Shown piece by piece: positions 15,809-24,474 of a stretch of 38,887 nt of DNA. The DNA lies in the IMG/VR virus record IMGVR_UViG_3300050014_000737, positions 1 through 38,887 of that record; one strand, 5' to 3'. The translations under genes and the position numbers were made by a program. Numbering within the stretch: position 1 is the stretch's first letter; every line of letters starts with the position of its first letter. This stretch comes from a virus. The notes beneath the pieces are model-generated. The model was not told the origin of the DNA, did no database searches, and saw only the letters and a list, made by a program, of their open reading frames with translations.

Positions 15809-16912
15809 CTATAGTGCTTTTCTTACTAGTCGTCCTCCGAAATACACGCCCGAATTTGAGGAGGCAAGACCCATATGCCACTCGGACAAACCTCCACTCA
15901 ACCCCGCAACCCAACTACCGCCAAAGAGAGCAATTAAGTTTCCCGTGGCTAGATAATAAGCATCACAATAATAAGTGGAGGTGCTCCCTGTCGCATCAAG
16001 GGGCAAACTTGCAAACGGATAATTAGTGTCCCATCCTGCGGCTTTTATATTGCCAGTAGAAGAACCATTAAAATAACCTAGTTGCACATACGGACTTGCA
16101 AACACATTACTGGCGTATGAGGCAGCATCTAAACACACCCATCCCTGGGTCCCGTTAATGTTTAATCCATCCACGTTCTGCCAGATGTTCCCCCAAAGAT
16201 TTTCTATGCCTCTGTATTTGAAAGAATATAGTCCACTAGAATTGCTACTATAGCTTCCGCTTGATGCTACGACATTGTCTGTTTGTCCGTTTTGTATAGC
16301 TGCCGATGTACTTACGTTACCCATCATTATTGATTGAGAATTCAATGTGGCAAACTCGATATAGAAAAGGGTTTGCAGAACATCAACAACGTGGATATCT
16401 AACTGCTGATAACCAAGTAATCCACCAGTATTATTGTTCTGTGCGTAGGTGCGGAAATTTGCAATAGTAGCACTTACTAGCGGAGCCACCCCTGATACAG
16501 ATTGTAATTTAGTTGATGCTTTTGACGCAGTGTATTTACCCACATCAATATATGGCAGCTCTCTGCTATTGGTAAAATCCCAAAAGCACCAGGGAAGATA
16601 GAATCCCGGATATTGTTTCTTCGAAACTTGCCAGGTCTTGTAGTCCACTCCATCGGTTTTATTGATATAAAATTTGGGAATACGCACAAACACATTGCCT
16701 AAGGTATCCGCCACTTTAACGATATCCCTAAATATCGGTATATTGTCAAACGCATTACCTACCGGAGTGCTATCTACACCTGCGTTGGCAACTAATTCCA
16801 CGGAGGCATCAGTCCGAGTTAAAACAGGGTTAGATGATTTATTCCAGCTTACGCCATATATTTTCGTATCGATCTTAGGCGCATTTAAAAGGATATTTAT
16901 AATTGGAGTCAT
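15809..16912 (-). CDS. Putative receptor-binding/decoration protein with C-terminal C-type-lectin-like domain
   Basis: A 367-aa protein. The C-terminal half, from about residue 230, has aromatic-Gly patterns (YRGIENLWGNIWQNVDG; LIALFGGSWVAGLSGG; final YFGGRLVRK) like the C-type-lectin/formylglycine-enzyme fold of phage receptor-binding and Mtd-type proteins. The N-terminal part includes FVRIPKFYINKTDGVDY and FYLPWCFWDF. It lies in the head region between a structural gene and small genes, not with the tail fibres. It could be a head-decoration adhesin. AGGGGGTGTTGAT precedes the ATG. Confidence 0.65.
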   Translation of the reverse strand: MTPIINILLNAPKIDTKIYGVSWNKSSNPVLTRTDASVELVANAGVDSTPVGNAFDNIPIFRDIVKVADTLGNVFVRIPKFYINKTDGVDYKTWQVSKKQYPGFYLPWCFWDFTNSRELPYIDVGKYTASKASTKLQSVSGVAPLVSATIANFRTYAQNNNTGGLLGYQQLDIHVVDVLQTLFYIEFATLNSQSIMMGNVSTSAAIQNGQTDNVVASSGSYSSNSSGLYSFKYRGIENLWGNIWQNVDGLNINGTQGWVCLDAASYASNVFASPYVQLGYFNGSSTGNIKAAGWDTNYPFASLPLDATGSTSTYYCDAYYLATGNLIALFGGSWVAGLSGGLSEWHMGLASSNSGVYFGGRLVRKAL

Positions 16913-16925
16913 ATCAACACCCCCT

Positions 16926-17306
16926 TTAAGCGGCTATGATGGTTAGGATAGTATTGATAACTTTACCTGAGATGGTAGTTTCCGAGCCGTTACAGACCAA
17001 TTTACCGTATAGTTTAGTGTCAGCCGCTGCAAGTGTAAACGGTACATTATGCCCATAGTTTGCTATTGAACAGTTCGTAACTTTAAGCGTCAGGGTATCA
17101 ATAACGATTTTACCAATCGGGCCACAAGCGAGGTCTGCCGTTGCAAGGTCATACGGGGCGTTTGTTGCTTGTGCTGTAGGAGAACTGGTGAACAGATATA
17201 GGGTATATCCCGCTCCTCCTGCGAATACGGCGTTTTGATTAAGGGTACAGAGTGATGCCAGGATTAAACCACTTTTTCCGGCGGCTAGTCCGGTATTAAA
17301 TTGCAA
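16926..17306 (-). CDS. C-terminal part of a frameshifted structural protein
   Basis: From its first in-frame TTG this is 126 aa of beta-rich sequence (YTLYLFTSSPTAQATNAPYD; KLVCNGSETTISGKVINTIL). The same frame is open further upstream to the end of the preceding gene, where the words GIWNKLAGTLTV continue the upstream protein's SVIALLK. There is no ribosome site at the TTG. I therefore read this as the C-terminal half of one protein with the gene at 17369-18172, joined by a -1 shift, rather than a gene of its own. Confidence 0.6.
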   Translation of the reverse strand: MQFNTGLAAGKSGLILASLCTLNQNAVFAGGAGYTLYLFTSSPTAQATNAPYDLATADLACGPIGKIVIDTLTLKVTNCSIANYGHNVPFTLAAADTKLYGKLVCNGSETTISGKVINTILTIIAA

Positions 17307-17368
17307 TATTGCCCCGGCATCAGTTGATACTACGTCCCCTGCGGAATGCGCCGCGCCTGTACCTAGAG

Positions 17369-18172
17369 TTATGCTCGCGGAGCAGGGAGTTTGTATCGTA
17401 TTACTTCCAGATACCGAAACAGTGAGAGTACCCGCCAGTTTATTCCATATGCCTTTAGCAGGGCAATTACACTAAATGGAGTGGTGTCGGCTACGGTAGC
17501 TGCGGCATCGGCTTTAGCACCAAGCGTTACACTATCACCATCGGCCACCTTGTCGTTTACCGTGCCGATAACTTTGGTGATTTCTGCGGCGAGTGTCGCG
17601 GCTACAACTGATCCAGTCTTTGTAACTACCTCATTGGCATTAGCGGTTGCTTGGTCTATACCCACTTTGCCCATTAGATTTGTTCCAGCGGGAATAGCAC
17701 TTGCAATATCCACACCACCAATATTATTAGTTCCAGCGGGTAGAGCAGCATTAACTTGTACCCCATTGGTAGTTCCAGGGGTTGTTTGACTTATGGCTAC
17801 CGTCCCACCGCTTCCACCACTACTACTAGCCCCTGCACTTATCACATAGGCATCTCCTGCGCCCGGTGCAAAAGCCGCTGCTCCCGTCCAAGTAATAGTT
17901 GTTGCGGTATTAGAAACTACAGTCACGGCATATTTAACTCCAGCATGAGTATAGGCCAAGATTGCCCCTGCCAGTATATTGGTTGCCCAGGACTTAGTAG
18001 TATCAACTAATGTAACTGTGGTTCCGCTTGTGGCTGTACCGGAGTCTAAAGATGATGTAAAATCTTTTGCGCTCAGCGTCTCAATAAGATTAGCTATGTT
18101 TACTATTGTCCCATCCTCTTTTAATAGGCGTCCGGTCCCGGGGGGCAGTTGTTGTATGGTTGGATTTGGCAA
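17369..18172 (-). CDS. N-terminal part of a frameshifted structural protein
   Basis: A 267-aa frame, rich in Ala, Thr, Gly and Val. It begins MPNPTIQQLPPGTGRLLKEDG and has a Thr-rich middle (TWTGAAAFAPGAGDAYVIS). Up to TTPFSVIALLK it reads as good protein; the following 33 residues are Arg/Tyr/Leu-rich and unlike the rest. Moving one base back at CTA-AAG restores a continuous, in-character frame into the next gene. It follows MuF by 14 bases with AGGAGG before the ATG. Family unknown; a head-fibre or decoration protein is plausible. Confidence 0.68.
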   Translation of the reverse strand: MPNPTIQQLPPGTGRLLKEDGTIVNIANLIETLSAKDFTSSLDSGTATSGTTVTLVDTTKSWATNILAGAILAYTHAGVKYAVTVVSNTATTITWTGAAAFAPGAGDAYVISAGASSSGGSGGTVAISQTTPGTTNGVQVNAALPAGTNNIGGVDIASAIPAGTNLMGKVGIDQATANANEVVTKTGSVVAATLAAEITKVIGTVNDKVADGDSVTLGAKADAAATVADTTPFSVIALLKAYGINWRVLSLFRYLEVIRYKLPAPRA

Positions 18173-18186
18173 ATTTTTATCCTCCT

Positions 18187-19002
18187 TTACAATTTACTAA
18201 ATTGTGCTCGGGACATCATTCTGATTGACCCTTGGCAATATACTTTATGCGGCCAGGATATAAGATCAAGATTCACAATCGGAGCCCCAAAACAGCGACA
18301 GTTGTAAATTTCCCCAGCATTGTATTTTCCTTCCGACTTCTCCCCAGCCAGGACTTCCGGCGCGGGTGGATCGTTCCAGTTAATCAACACCTTGTCCATC
18401 TTCTTGTGGCTCAGTCTCACTCGGCCGTCTTCGCTGGTCTGCCACTCATACCAATTCACCCCCATGTTCTGAGCCCGCACCTGCGTGATCGCGGTGTTGG
18501 TTTTGCTGACCTCCGTGCGTGCTATCAGCGACGCTCTGACCTTGCTGTGCTGTGGGAAGGTCTCTTGTATCTCCTTGGCGATATCCGCTGCCCTGCGGCC
18601 TTTGACGGTCTCATCGGCGATGTATCTTGTAACCTGATCAGCCAAGTCAGCCGGCAGTGTTTTAATGACGGCCGCATTACGCTGGATCTGATGATAAAAC
18701 TCGCCGCTGATCATCGGACTATTCAGCTCGGCTCGCAGTGCCTTATATATAACATTCCCTCTCCCGGCCTCGCTGGCGGCCTCCCTCCAACTCTGTTTGG
18801 AGGTGGTGAACAAATGCGTCACCATCCTCCGCGCCGCCTCCACGGCATAGCGCATGAGGTCAGCATCATTTAGACCATTCCGAATGATTCGCGCAATTGT
18901 GAACGGATCAGTTTCATTAGCTATAGCCTTGCGGAGAAGGGAAATTATTGGGTCCAGCGATTTTAAATATCGAGCTTCAATTATTTTTTTAGGCCGCCAC
19001 AT
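18187..19002 (-). CDS. MuF/SPP1 gp7-like minor head protein
   Basis: A 271-aa protein. The family signature is clear in the C-terminal half: 'SLIARTEVSKTNTAITQVRAQ', 'WYEWQTSEDGRVRLSHKKMDKV', then 'NAGEIYNCRCFGAPIV' with the conserved CRC. Such proteins are packaged in the head and help DNA exit or injection. It follows the portal gene in the standard order. An intrinsic terminator lies just upstream of it. Confidence 0.9.
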   Translation of the reverse strand: MWRPKKIIEARYLKSLDPIISLLRKAIANETDPFTIARIIRNGLNDADLMRYAVEAARRMVTHLFTTSKQSWREAASEAGRGNVIYKALRAELNSPMISGEFYHQIQRNAAVIKTLPADLADQVTRYIADETVKGRRAADIAKEIQETFPQHSKVRASLIARTEVSKTNTAITQVRAQNMGVNWYEWQTSEDGRVRLSHKKMDKVLINWNDPPAPEVLAGEKSEGKYNAGEIYNCRCFGAPIVNLDLISWPHKVYCQGSIRMMSRAQFSKL

Positions 19003-19030
19003 CAGGAATCATCCCCTAGAGAATGGCAAC

Positions 19031-19058
19031 AAAAAAGCACTTGTTAAAAAACAAGTGC
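19031..19058 (-). terminator. Intrinsic terminator between portal unit and MuF gene
   Basis: On the minus strand GCACTTGTT-TTTT-AACAAGTGC forms a perfect nine-base-pair stem with a T-rich loop, followed by TTTTTTG. It directly follows the 49-aa gene after the portal. It would stop leftward transcription before MuF. Confidence 0.88.
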
Positions 19059-19075
19059 TCGCTTATCACCTTCTG

Positions 19076-19225
19076 TTATTCCTCGTCAATTTCTCCATTC
19101 AAGGCCTTCATAAACTCTTCAAACTCTTTTACGACTTCCTCCGGAGCTCCAGGTTTGAGATGCCAGTTATCCGGCTCCTCAACAAAAAACGGACTGTTCA
19201 TAAACTCAGGCATCGGTCCTATCAT
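19076..19225 (-). CDS. Small acidic protein, 49 aa
   Basis: A 49-codon frame with AGGAGGGGACCAGAG just before the ATG. It begins MIGPMPEFMNSPFFVEEPDN and ends in an acidic helix (VVKEFEEFMKALNGEIDEE). It has no recognised family. It starts 14 bases after the portal stop and is followed by a terminator, so it is the last gene of the portal unit. The strong ribosome site makes it likely to be real. Confidence 0.7.
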   Translation of the reverse strand: MIGPMPEFMNSPFFVEEPDNWHLKPGAPEEVVKEFEEFMKALNGEIDEE

Positions 19226-19238
19226 CTCTGGTCCCCTC

Positions 19239-21980
19239 CTATAATTCCTTCAGAGCCTTTTCTGCTCCCTGTCCTATCATCATAGCGTATTTGCGTGGAT
19301 TAGGGTTATGCAGATATTCCATAATGGCTTCCGCAAAGAATTCATCGCGATTTGTGGCGCCATATCTGCTTAATAAGTCTCCATAAACCTTTGCACCTGG
19401 ATCTCCGGTTTCCCTCATTCTGTCTCCAGCCTCTTGCTTAAACTGAGAATAAGCTTGCTCAATAAACGTATTTTTATGATGTGCATCTAATAGGTTTTTG
19501 AGCTGATGCCCCATCTCGTGAGTAACTACGCTAGAAGGATCCTCAGTTCCTACCGGATGAAAGCCGCTTGCGATGTCCCGGCTTATCTGCGTGCGCATCT
19601 CCTCGTAAGCCTTGGCCGTCTTAACAAATTTCTCTGATAGAGCTATCCCCTCATATTTTCCCCATCCCGGACCAGTACTGAAGGCATAAGCTCGACCGGG
19701 TACCTTCTTTTTCTTTACCGCCGACGCCGCGTATTTTGCGGCCTTTTCCTCATCATAGCCCATCTGCACTAGACGGTCAGTTCGTTTTACAAGGTCATCT
19801 TCGTACTTTGCTCTAAATAATTGCTGACTGGTAGATAGCCACTTGGTACCCTGCACCTGCGTAAATCTTTGTTTGAAGTTGTGAACCGCTTTATTTATTG
19901 CATTGGCGGCGGTTACATGGATATTGGTATAGTCAGTGGATTCTATTCCTAAGTTGTCGTGCGCCCACGCCTGAGCTTCTTTGGTGGTTTTATATATTGG
20001 CGCATCAGCTATTACGGGTTTCTCCGGTTCGGGTATCGGCTCAGGTGTTGGTTTGGGTTCGCTCTTGGGTTCAGTTGCGGGTTTAGATTCAGCACCAGTC
20101 CCAGGGGCATTTGGCTTAGTTATCGACGTCCATGTCGAAGTTGCTCCTATCGGCTTTCCTTGTGCTGTTTTCGGCACATCTCCCCCGATTATATTCCCTT
20201 GAGCATCAAGTAATATTCTCCGCACATTCTCGGAATCCTCATCACGTTTGATTGTCACCCAATGATTACCGCTCGATGCTGGTTGAGCATCCGTGGTTGC
20301 CATGGTTGCCGATAGTCCCATTTTGTTGATTAAGGCATTAGATAAAAGATCAAGTGCATTATCTAATGCCAACAAAGGGTTTGTTGAATCCTCCTGTCCT
20401 CCGACCGGAGAAGAAGAAGCCCCGGCCGGGGTACCAGGAGGTAAAGAAGGAGGACCGCTTTCATTGCCCGCTGGCAGCTTTGGTGTTCCCGGAGGATTGC
20501 CGTCCCCAAAAGGATTATCCCCGCCCATGCCGGGCGGCATCATACCTACCATGCCCTGCGGCTGGACCTCGGCATCGGCCTTGGCTACATCTTCGTCGGT
20601 GATGTTGGTCCACACGCCGGTCGTGCCGGACATTTGCTGTAATTCCTTGAGCGTCGTCTGTGGCGAGATTATGCCGGCATTGAACGCCGCCAGGACGGTT
20701 GTGGTCATTTTACTGCTTAGATCGGCCTTCTCGGAGTCATTGAGCTCCTCCATTGGGTTGAAGTTGAATTTAAAATCATCCGGGACCGCGCCCAGCTCGG
20801 ACATAAACATGATTGGCAACAACTTATCAAATACCGGCCGCAGTTTGGATTCCTGCTTGGCACCAATACTGTCATAATAATTCTGCAGGTCGCCCTCGCC
20901 GGTAGCATTGAGTCCACCCGGGCTCCGGCCAAAGAGTTTCGTTATCGGGATCTCGGCCGCGCCGGAAACATCGGCCATAAAGCACTCATATACTTCGCTT
21001 AATCCACTGAAGGCGTAAGACTTGGTGTCAAAATCGTCGTCCTTGCCCATAACCTGAAGTCCCATGTTGTTCATTAGCCAGTTCTGGTTCTGAACCGTAT
21101 TATATAAACGCTGCTGTTGCACGGCGCTCGTGCTGCTTAATATCTCCTCTAAACCATCCATCTTTAATACTCTGAGATTGGCCAGAAAAACAAGCTGCGC
21201 CATGTTCCAGCTCGTGTTGTCTCTTTTCTTTATTTCGTCAAACACATGTTCTATCTCGGATGCGCCCCAGCCGACCTCGGCTTGTTTCTCCCAGAAGGGA
21301 AGGTCACGGCCAATAAAGCGCAGCACCCGGGAGTGATGCACGTCGAACGTCTGCCGAGAGGCGTTGTTGGTTACTTGGTAGGTCTCCGGCAGTCCGAAGT
21401 CCGGATCGTTGATGTCGTCTACAACTCCAGGGCCCGGGGAGATGCCCGACCAGCGGTCTAATATCATCAATCCCATGAATGAGCCTGGGAACACGGTGTC
21501 TAGGTCAAGCGGCTGGTCGAGGTAATCCTCATGCCCCTTGATCATCATAATAGCCGCAGCGCCGCCGTACAGTCCGCCCCACTTCAAAGCTTCTAATATC
21601 TTGGCCTTGACTTGCTTTTTACGCTCCAGCTTGGATATGCGGTCGAGCGCGCCTGGCTCGAGCTGGCTCTCTAATGAATACCAGTTCTTCACCATGTCCT
21701 CGGGAATGATATCGATGATGCGCCGCACCAGCCAGTGGCTGCGATACAGCGAGTTCATGAGCGTATAGTTTTTAGTCAGCCGGGTAAGCGGATACTCCGT
21801 GGCCTCCAGCATGTTGGGGGTACCTGCTCCCAGTCGAGCCATGGGATTAGCGAAAGCGTCAAGCGTTAAGCGTATTTCGTTGTCAAATCCGACACTCATC
21901 TTATTGCCTTGCACAGCCTGCAATTGGCGAGCAGTGCTGGCATTGTCTAGCGTCATAGTCCTTTTATTTTTTCTGCTCAC
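19239..21980 (-). CDS. Portal protein (DUF1073) fused to a C-terminal zincin metallopeptidase domain
   Basis: A 913-aa protein. Residues about 1-460 are a DUF1073-type portal ('TRLTKNYTLMNSLYRSHWLVRRIID', 'EALKWGGLYGGAAAIMMIKG', 'PITKLFGRSPGGLNATGEGD', ending in NPMEELNDSEKADL). Residues about 480-690 are Pro/Gly-rich linkers around a small beta segment (NHWVTIKRDEDSENVRRILL). Residues about 700-913 carry THEMGHQL at 820-827, a zincin HExxH, with a downstream Glu in RDEFFAEAI at 884. Portals of this family are usually about 450-500 aa, so the extra domain is a true fusion. The GTG start has a modest ribosome site. Confidence 0.85.
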   Translation of the reverse strand: MSRKNKRTMTLDNASTARQLQAVQGNKMSVGFDNEIRLTLDAFANPMARLGAGTPNMLEATEYPLTRLTKNYTLMNSLYRSHWLVRRIIDIIPEDMVKNWYSLESQLEPGALDRISKLERKKQVKAKILEALKWGGLYGGAAAIMMIKGHEDYLDQPLDLDTVFPGSFMGLMILDRWSGISPGPGVVDDINDPDFGLPETYQVTNNASRQTFDVHHSRVLRFIGRDLPFWEKQAEVGWGASEIEHVFDEIKKRDNTSWNMAQLVFLANLRVLKMDGLEEILSSTSAVQQQRLYNTVQNQNWLMNNMGLQVMGKDDDFDTKSYAFSGLSEVYECFMADVSGAAEIPITKLFGRSPGGLNATGEGDLQNYYDSIGAKQESKLRPVFDKLLPIMFMSELGAVPDDFKFNFNPMEELNDSEKADLSSKMTTTVLAAFNAGIISPQTTLKELQQMSGTTGVWTNITDEDVAKADAEVQPQGMVGMMPPGMGGDNPFGDGNPPGTPKLPAGNESGPPSLPPGTPAGASSSPVGGQEDSTNPLLALDNALDLLSNALINKMGLSATMATTDAQPASSGNHWVTIKRDEDSENVRRILLDAQGNIIGGDVPKTAQGKPIGATSTWTSITKPNAPGTGAESKPATEPKSEPKPTPEPIPEPEKPVIADAPIYKTTKEAQAWAHDNLGIESTDYTNIHVTAANAINKAVHNFKQRFTQVQGTKWLSTSQQLFRAKYEDDLVKRTDRLVQMGYDEEKAAKYAASAVKKKKVPGRAYAFSTGPGWGKYEGIALSEKFVKTAKAYEEMRTQISRDIASGFHPVGTEDPSSVVTHEMGHQLKNLLDAHHKNTFIEQAYSQFKQEAGDRMRETGDPGAKVYGDLLSRYGATNRDEFFAEAIMEYLHNPNPRKYAMMIGQGAEKALKEL

Positions 21981-22020
21981 TTGCTAACCGTCCTCTCTAC
22001 GCTGCTTTTTTATTTATAAA

Positions 22021-22049
22021 GCCCAACCCCCTCGTACTGAGGGTTGGGC
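22021..22049 (-). terminator. Intrinsic terminator between terminase and portal units
   Basis: GCCCAACCC and GGGTTGGGC form a nine-base-pair inverted repeat with an 11-base loop. On the minus strand it is followed by TTTATAAATAAAAAAG, an A/T-rich but imperfect U-tract. It follows the 65-aa gene and precedes the portal. Confidence 0.7.
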
Positions 22050-22089
22050 CGAAGGATGGTGACAATTTTAACTGGCAAGGGCAAGCCAG

Positions 22090-22287
22090 TTAGACTATTC
22101 TTTCAATTGTTCTCCCGGTGTCATTCAAAAGGAAACATCCCTCGGAGACGTCTAGTGTGAGCACTTCGCCTGCGCGCCCGTAACTGATAAAGCCACTTGA
22201 TTCGAGGGCATCATTCATTATTTTTGTTACGCTATCAATGTTGTCTAGGAAAATCCAGTTGTTTCCGTTTTTTACCTTTAATATCAT
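22090..22287 (-). CDS. Small protein of unknown function, 65 aa
   Basis: A 65-aa protein between large terminase and portal. It begins MILKVKNGNNWIFLDNID and has a beta-rich C-terminal part (VLTLDVSEGCFLLNDTGRTIERIV). AAAGGG lies eight bases before the ATG. It resembles, in size and opening (a short basic strand, then a charged helix), the 58-aa protein at 25531-25707, but I cannot claim homology. A terminator follows. Confidence 0.65.
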   Translation of the reverse strand: MILKVKNGNNWIFLDNIDSVTKIMNDALESSGFISYGRAGEVLTLDVSEGCFLLNDTGRTIERIV

Positions 22288-22333
22288 ACTATCATCCCTT
22301 TCTATCTGTCTCCCTATCTGCCCTTGCCAAATC

Positions 22334-23626
22334 TTACGCTGCTTTTTGGAGTCTCCAGTTCTTTATCTTGGTCAAACACCAGTATCTGCCGGCGTCCATT
22401 GCATGATCGTTCTGCTTTAGTGGTTGCTCAACGCCGCGGAGCGTGGCCTTCTCATCCCAGACATAGGATTTAAACTCCCTGATCGTGTTAACGCAACTCC
22501 GATGCACCTTGTACATCCGCAGTCCGAGGACCGATGCAAACACCCGGATCCCGTCAGCCACATCGTTGTTGGCGTCCTTGACCCGGTACCCGCGGTTGCG
22601 GAGCTCCGCTTTGAAGCTCGCAGCACTTGGATCCAAGATCACCTCAATGGGTGCGTCGGGCTCGGTGGCCGGCCCGAAGAACTCCTCGAAGTCATCGGCG
22701 TACTGGCTGTCCGTCTTTTGCTGTCCTTCGTGGGCCTTGTCCTTGCTGCTGTAGTAATACTCCCGGGTTTGATAGATCGTATCGTCATCATCCCAGATCT
22801 CCAAAAAGACCATGGGGTTGGTGGTACCATAGTCGACGGCCGCGTAACGCCTCGCCTTGTAGCGCAGGTTCTCTGGCTCTTCGTCAAAGATATTCTCGTC
22901 ATCGTCAAACATGCTGTATATGATGCCCTCGGCCAGCACCCAGAGTCCCAAGATGTAGCGCTGATAGAACACCCCGGAAAACAGTCGTCGGTACCGGACC
23001 TTGGTCTTATCGCTTAAGGATAGGTTGTCATCGAGCCCAAACTCAATGTAGAGTGCGTTCTTCTCATCTAGGTCATCGATCCACCCGGTCTTAAACCAGT
23101 GGAAAGGTCCCTGTGGGTTGCAGTTGAACCAGAATCGGGCGCCTTCGACCGAGCAACGGCCAACGGCCTGGTTGACGAAACTCTCCGGCATGATGGCCAC
23201 CTCATCGAAGTACATCCCAGCCAGCGTAACGCCTTGAATAAGGTCCTGGCTCTGTTCGTTGTAGCCGCCGAACAGAAAAAAGTAATTTGTCACGTTGCCC
23301 TTGATGATCTCCAGGTAATGAATATCGCCGCGGCGATCGTTAACCTTGTAGCCCCGGCTCCGAAGTATGACCTTCAGCAGGATTATGACGTTTCGGCGTA
23401 GTGCACCAATCGTCTTTCCGGACATGCCGAAGTTCTGATTGTTAAACGTAGTCATGGCCCAAATCACAAAGCTCAGGCTCATGGGCAGCGTTTTGCCTGA
23501 CCTTATGGCTCCTGATGCAATGATCATATCCCGGTCACAGTGTGGGGATCCTGGCATCCACCATGTAAGCAGTTGTTTTTGTTTCCTGGAAAAGGTCTTA
23601 AACTTGAACGGTGCGGGCTTTAGCAT
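22334..23626 (-). CDS. Terminase large subunit (PBSX-type)
   Basis: A 430-aa protein with all the expected motifs: a Walker A-like ASGAIRSGKT at residues 37-46, Walker B GMYFDEVA with Asp141/Glu142, and an RNase H-like nuclease domain starting AVDYGT with Asp264; HAMDAGRYW near the C-terminus supplies a further conserved Asp. It cuts and pumps DNA into the prohead. The ATG overlaps the small-subunit stop by seven bases. Length is usual for the family. Confidence 0.95.
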   Translation of the reverse strand: MLKPAPFKFKTFSRKQKQLLTWWMPGSPHCDRDMIIASGAIRSGKTLPMSLSFVIWAMTTFNNQNFGMSGKTIGALRRNVIILLKVILRSRGYKVNDRRGDIHYLEIIKGNVTNYFFLFGGYNEQSQDLIQGVTLAGMYFDEVAIMPESFVNQAVGRCSVEGARFWFNCNPQGPFHWFKTGWIDDLDEKNALYIEFGLDDNLSLSDKTKVRYRRLFSGVFYQRYILGLWVLAEGIIYSMFDDDENIFDEEPENLRYKARRYAAVDYGTTNPMVFLEIWDDDDTIYQTREYYYSSKDKAHEGQQKTDSQYADDFEEFFGPATEPDAPIEVILDPSAASFKAELRNRGYRVKDANNDVADGIRVFASVLGLRMYKVHRSCVNTIREFKSYVWDEKATLRGVEQPLKQNDHAMDAGRYWCLTKIKNWRLQKAA

Positions 23627-24474
23627 TCATCCCCATCTCCGTTCCATATGTCTTTTATGGCTTCGGCTTGCAGTGCTTCGATAAAACCGTCGTCCTCGAC
23701 TGGATCTCCTTCCGGATCTTTAATTTTGGCAATTTCAGCCCTAAGCTTATCAACCCTCAGTTGCTGCTCCTCAACATCTAAATCCTTATGCAACATTTGC
23801 TCATACCTGGCAATCAACCCTTCCAACGTCTTAATAGCCCTTGATTGAGCGGTCAGGAAAGTGGCTTGCTTATCCCATGCAAACTGCAGCTCCCACTCTT
23901 CCTCGTGGTAGGTTTCAATTGCTTGGTAGTCTTTTTCGCTTCTATCGCCAGTATTCTTAACATCCGACATCACCTTGCGTTTTTTAAGGTGCTCGGTGAT
24001 ATCCTCCTGATCTTTGACAAACATGATCTTCTGCGCTCTGGCTATAGCAGTGTATTGGATTACAATCTGCTCCCAAAGGATCTCAATCGAGCTCTTAACT
24101 TGGATATCATCCAGGATAGCCCGAGTCTCCTCATCATCCGGAAAGATACGCGAAAAAAAACCATGCTTTACTGCATGGTCGTTTCCGTTTGGGCCACCAT
24201 GGCCACCTTTATTGCCTAGGGCATTTTCACTTCCTTTGGGGGCACCCCAGGGTTTACCCTCTTTCCATGGCTGTGGTTTATTTGATTGCGCAACTGTATT
24301 TGTTTGATTGCGCAACTGTATTTGTTTGTCCCATTTATCTTTAGCCTTCCAGTTTCTAATCTGGCTATCAGATACACCAAGAGTTGCAGCAATCTCTTTG
24401 CACGAGATCGAACCACCGCTCTGTTCATATTTTTCAAATGCTAGTAATCGATTGTCGCTTTTATGCCTGGGCAT
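23620..24474 (-). CDS. Terminase small subunit (PBSX-type)
   Basis: A 284-aa protein. Residues about 15-55 form a helix-turn-helix (SISCKEIAATLGVSDSQIRNW). Then 'WGAPKGSENALGNKGGHG' and 'HAVKHGFFSRIFPDDEE' are the hallmark blocks of this family, followed by a long helical oligomerisation region. It binds the packaging site and recruits the large subunit. Between the HTH and the first hallmark block lies a 22-bp tandem duplication read in two frames. The ATG is preceded by an unusual start-stop codon pair. Confidence 0.93.
   Translation of the reverse strand: MPRHKSDNRLLAFEKYEQSGGSISCKEIAATLGVSDSQIRNWKAKDKWDKQIQLRNQTNTVAQSNKPQPWKEGKPWGAPKGSENALGNKGGHGGPNGNDHAVKHGFFSRIFPDDEETRAILDDIQVKSSIEILWEQIVIQYTAIARAQKIMFVKDQEDITEHLKKRKVMSDVKNTGDRSEKDYQAIETYHEEEWELQFAWDKQATFLTAQSRAIKTLEGLIARYEQMLHKDLDVEEQQLRVDKLRAEIAKIKDPEGDPVEDDGFIEALQAEAIKDIWNGDGDEC
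24281..24324. repeat. Perfect 22-bp tandem duplication inside terS
   Basis: Two identical adjacent 22-base units (each beginning TTTGATTGCGCAACTG on the plus strand). Because 22 is not a multiple of three, the two copies encode different peptides, KQIQLRNQ in one frame and TNTVAQSN in the next. Both flanks keep correct terminase frame, so the change must be compensated nearby or the linker is unconstrained. Confidence 0.9.

Noticed and set aside
20000-20600. Rightward frames of 60-190 codons opposite the portal linker.
   Set aside because: They arise from the Pro/Gly/Ser-rich bias of the portal linker on the other strand and have no start signals.
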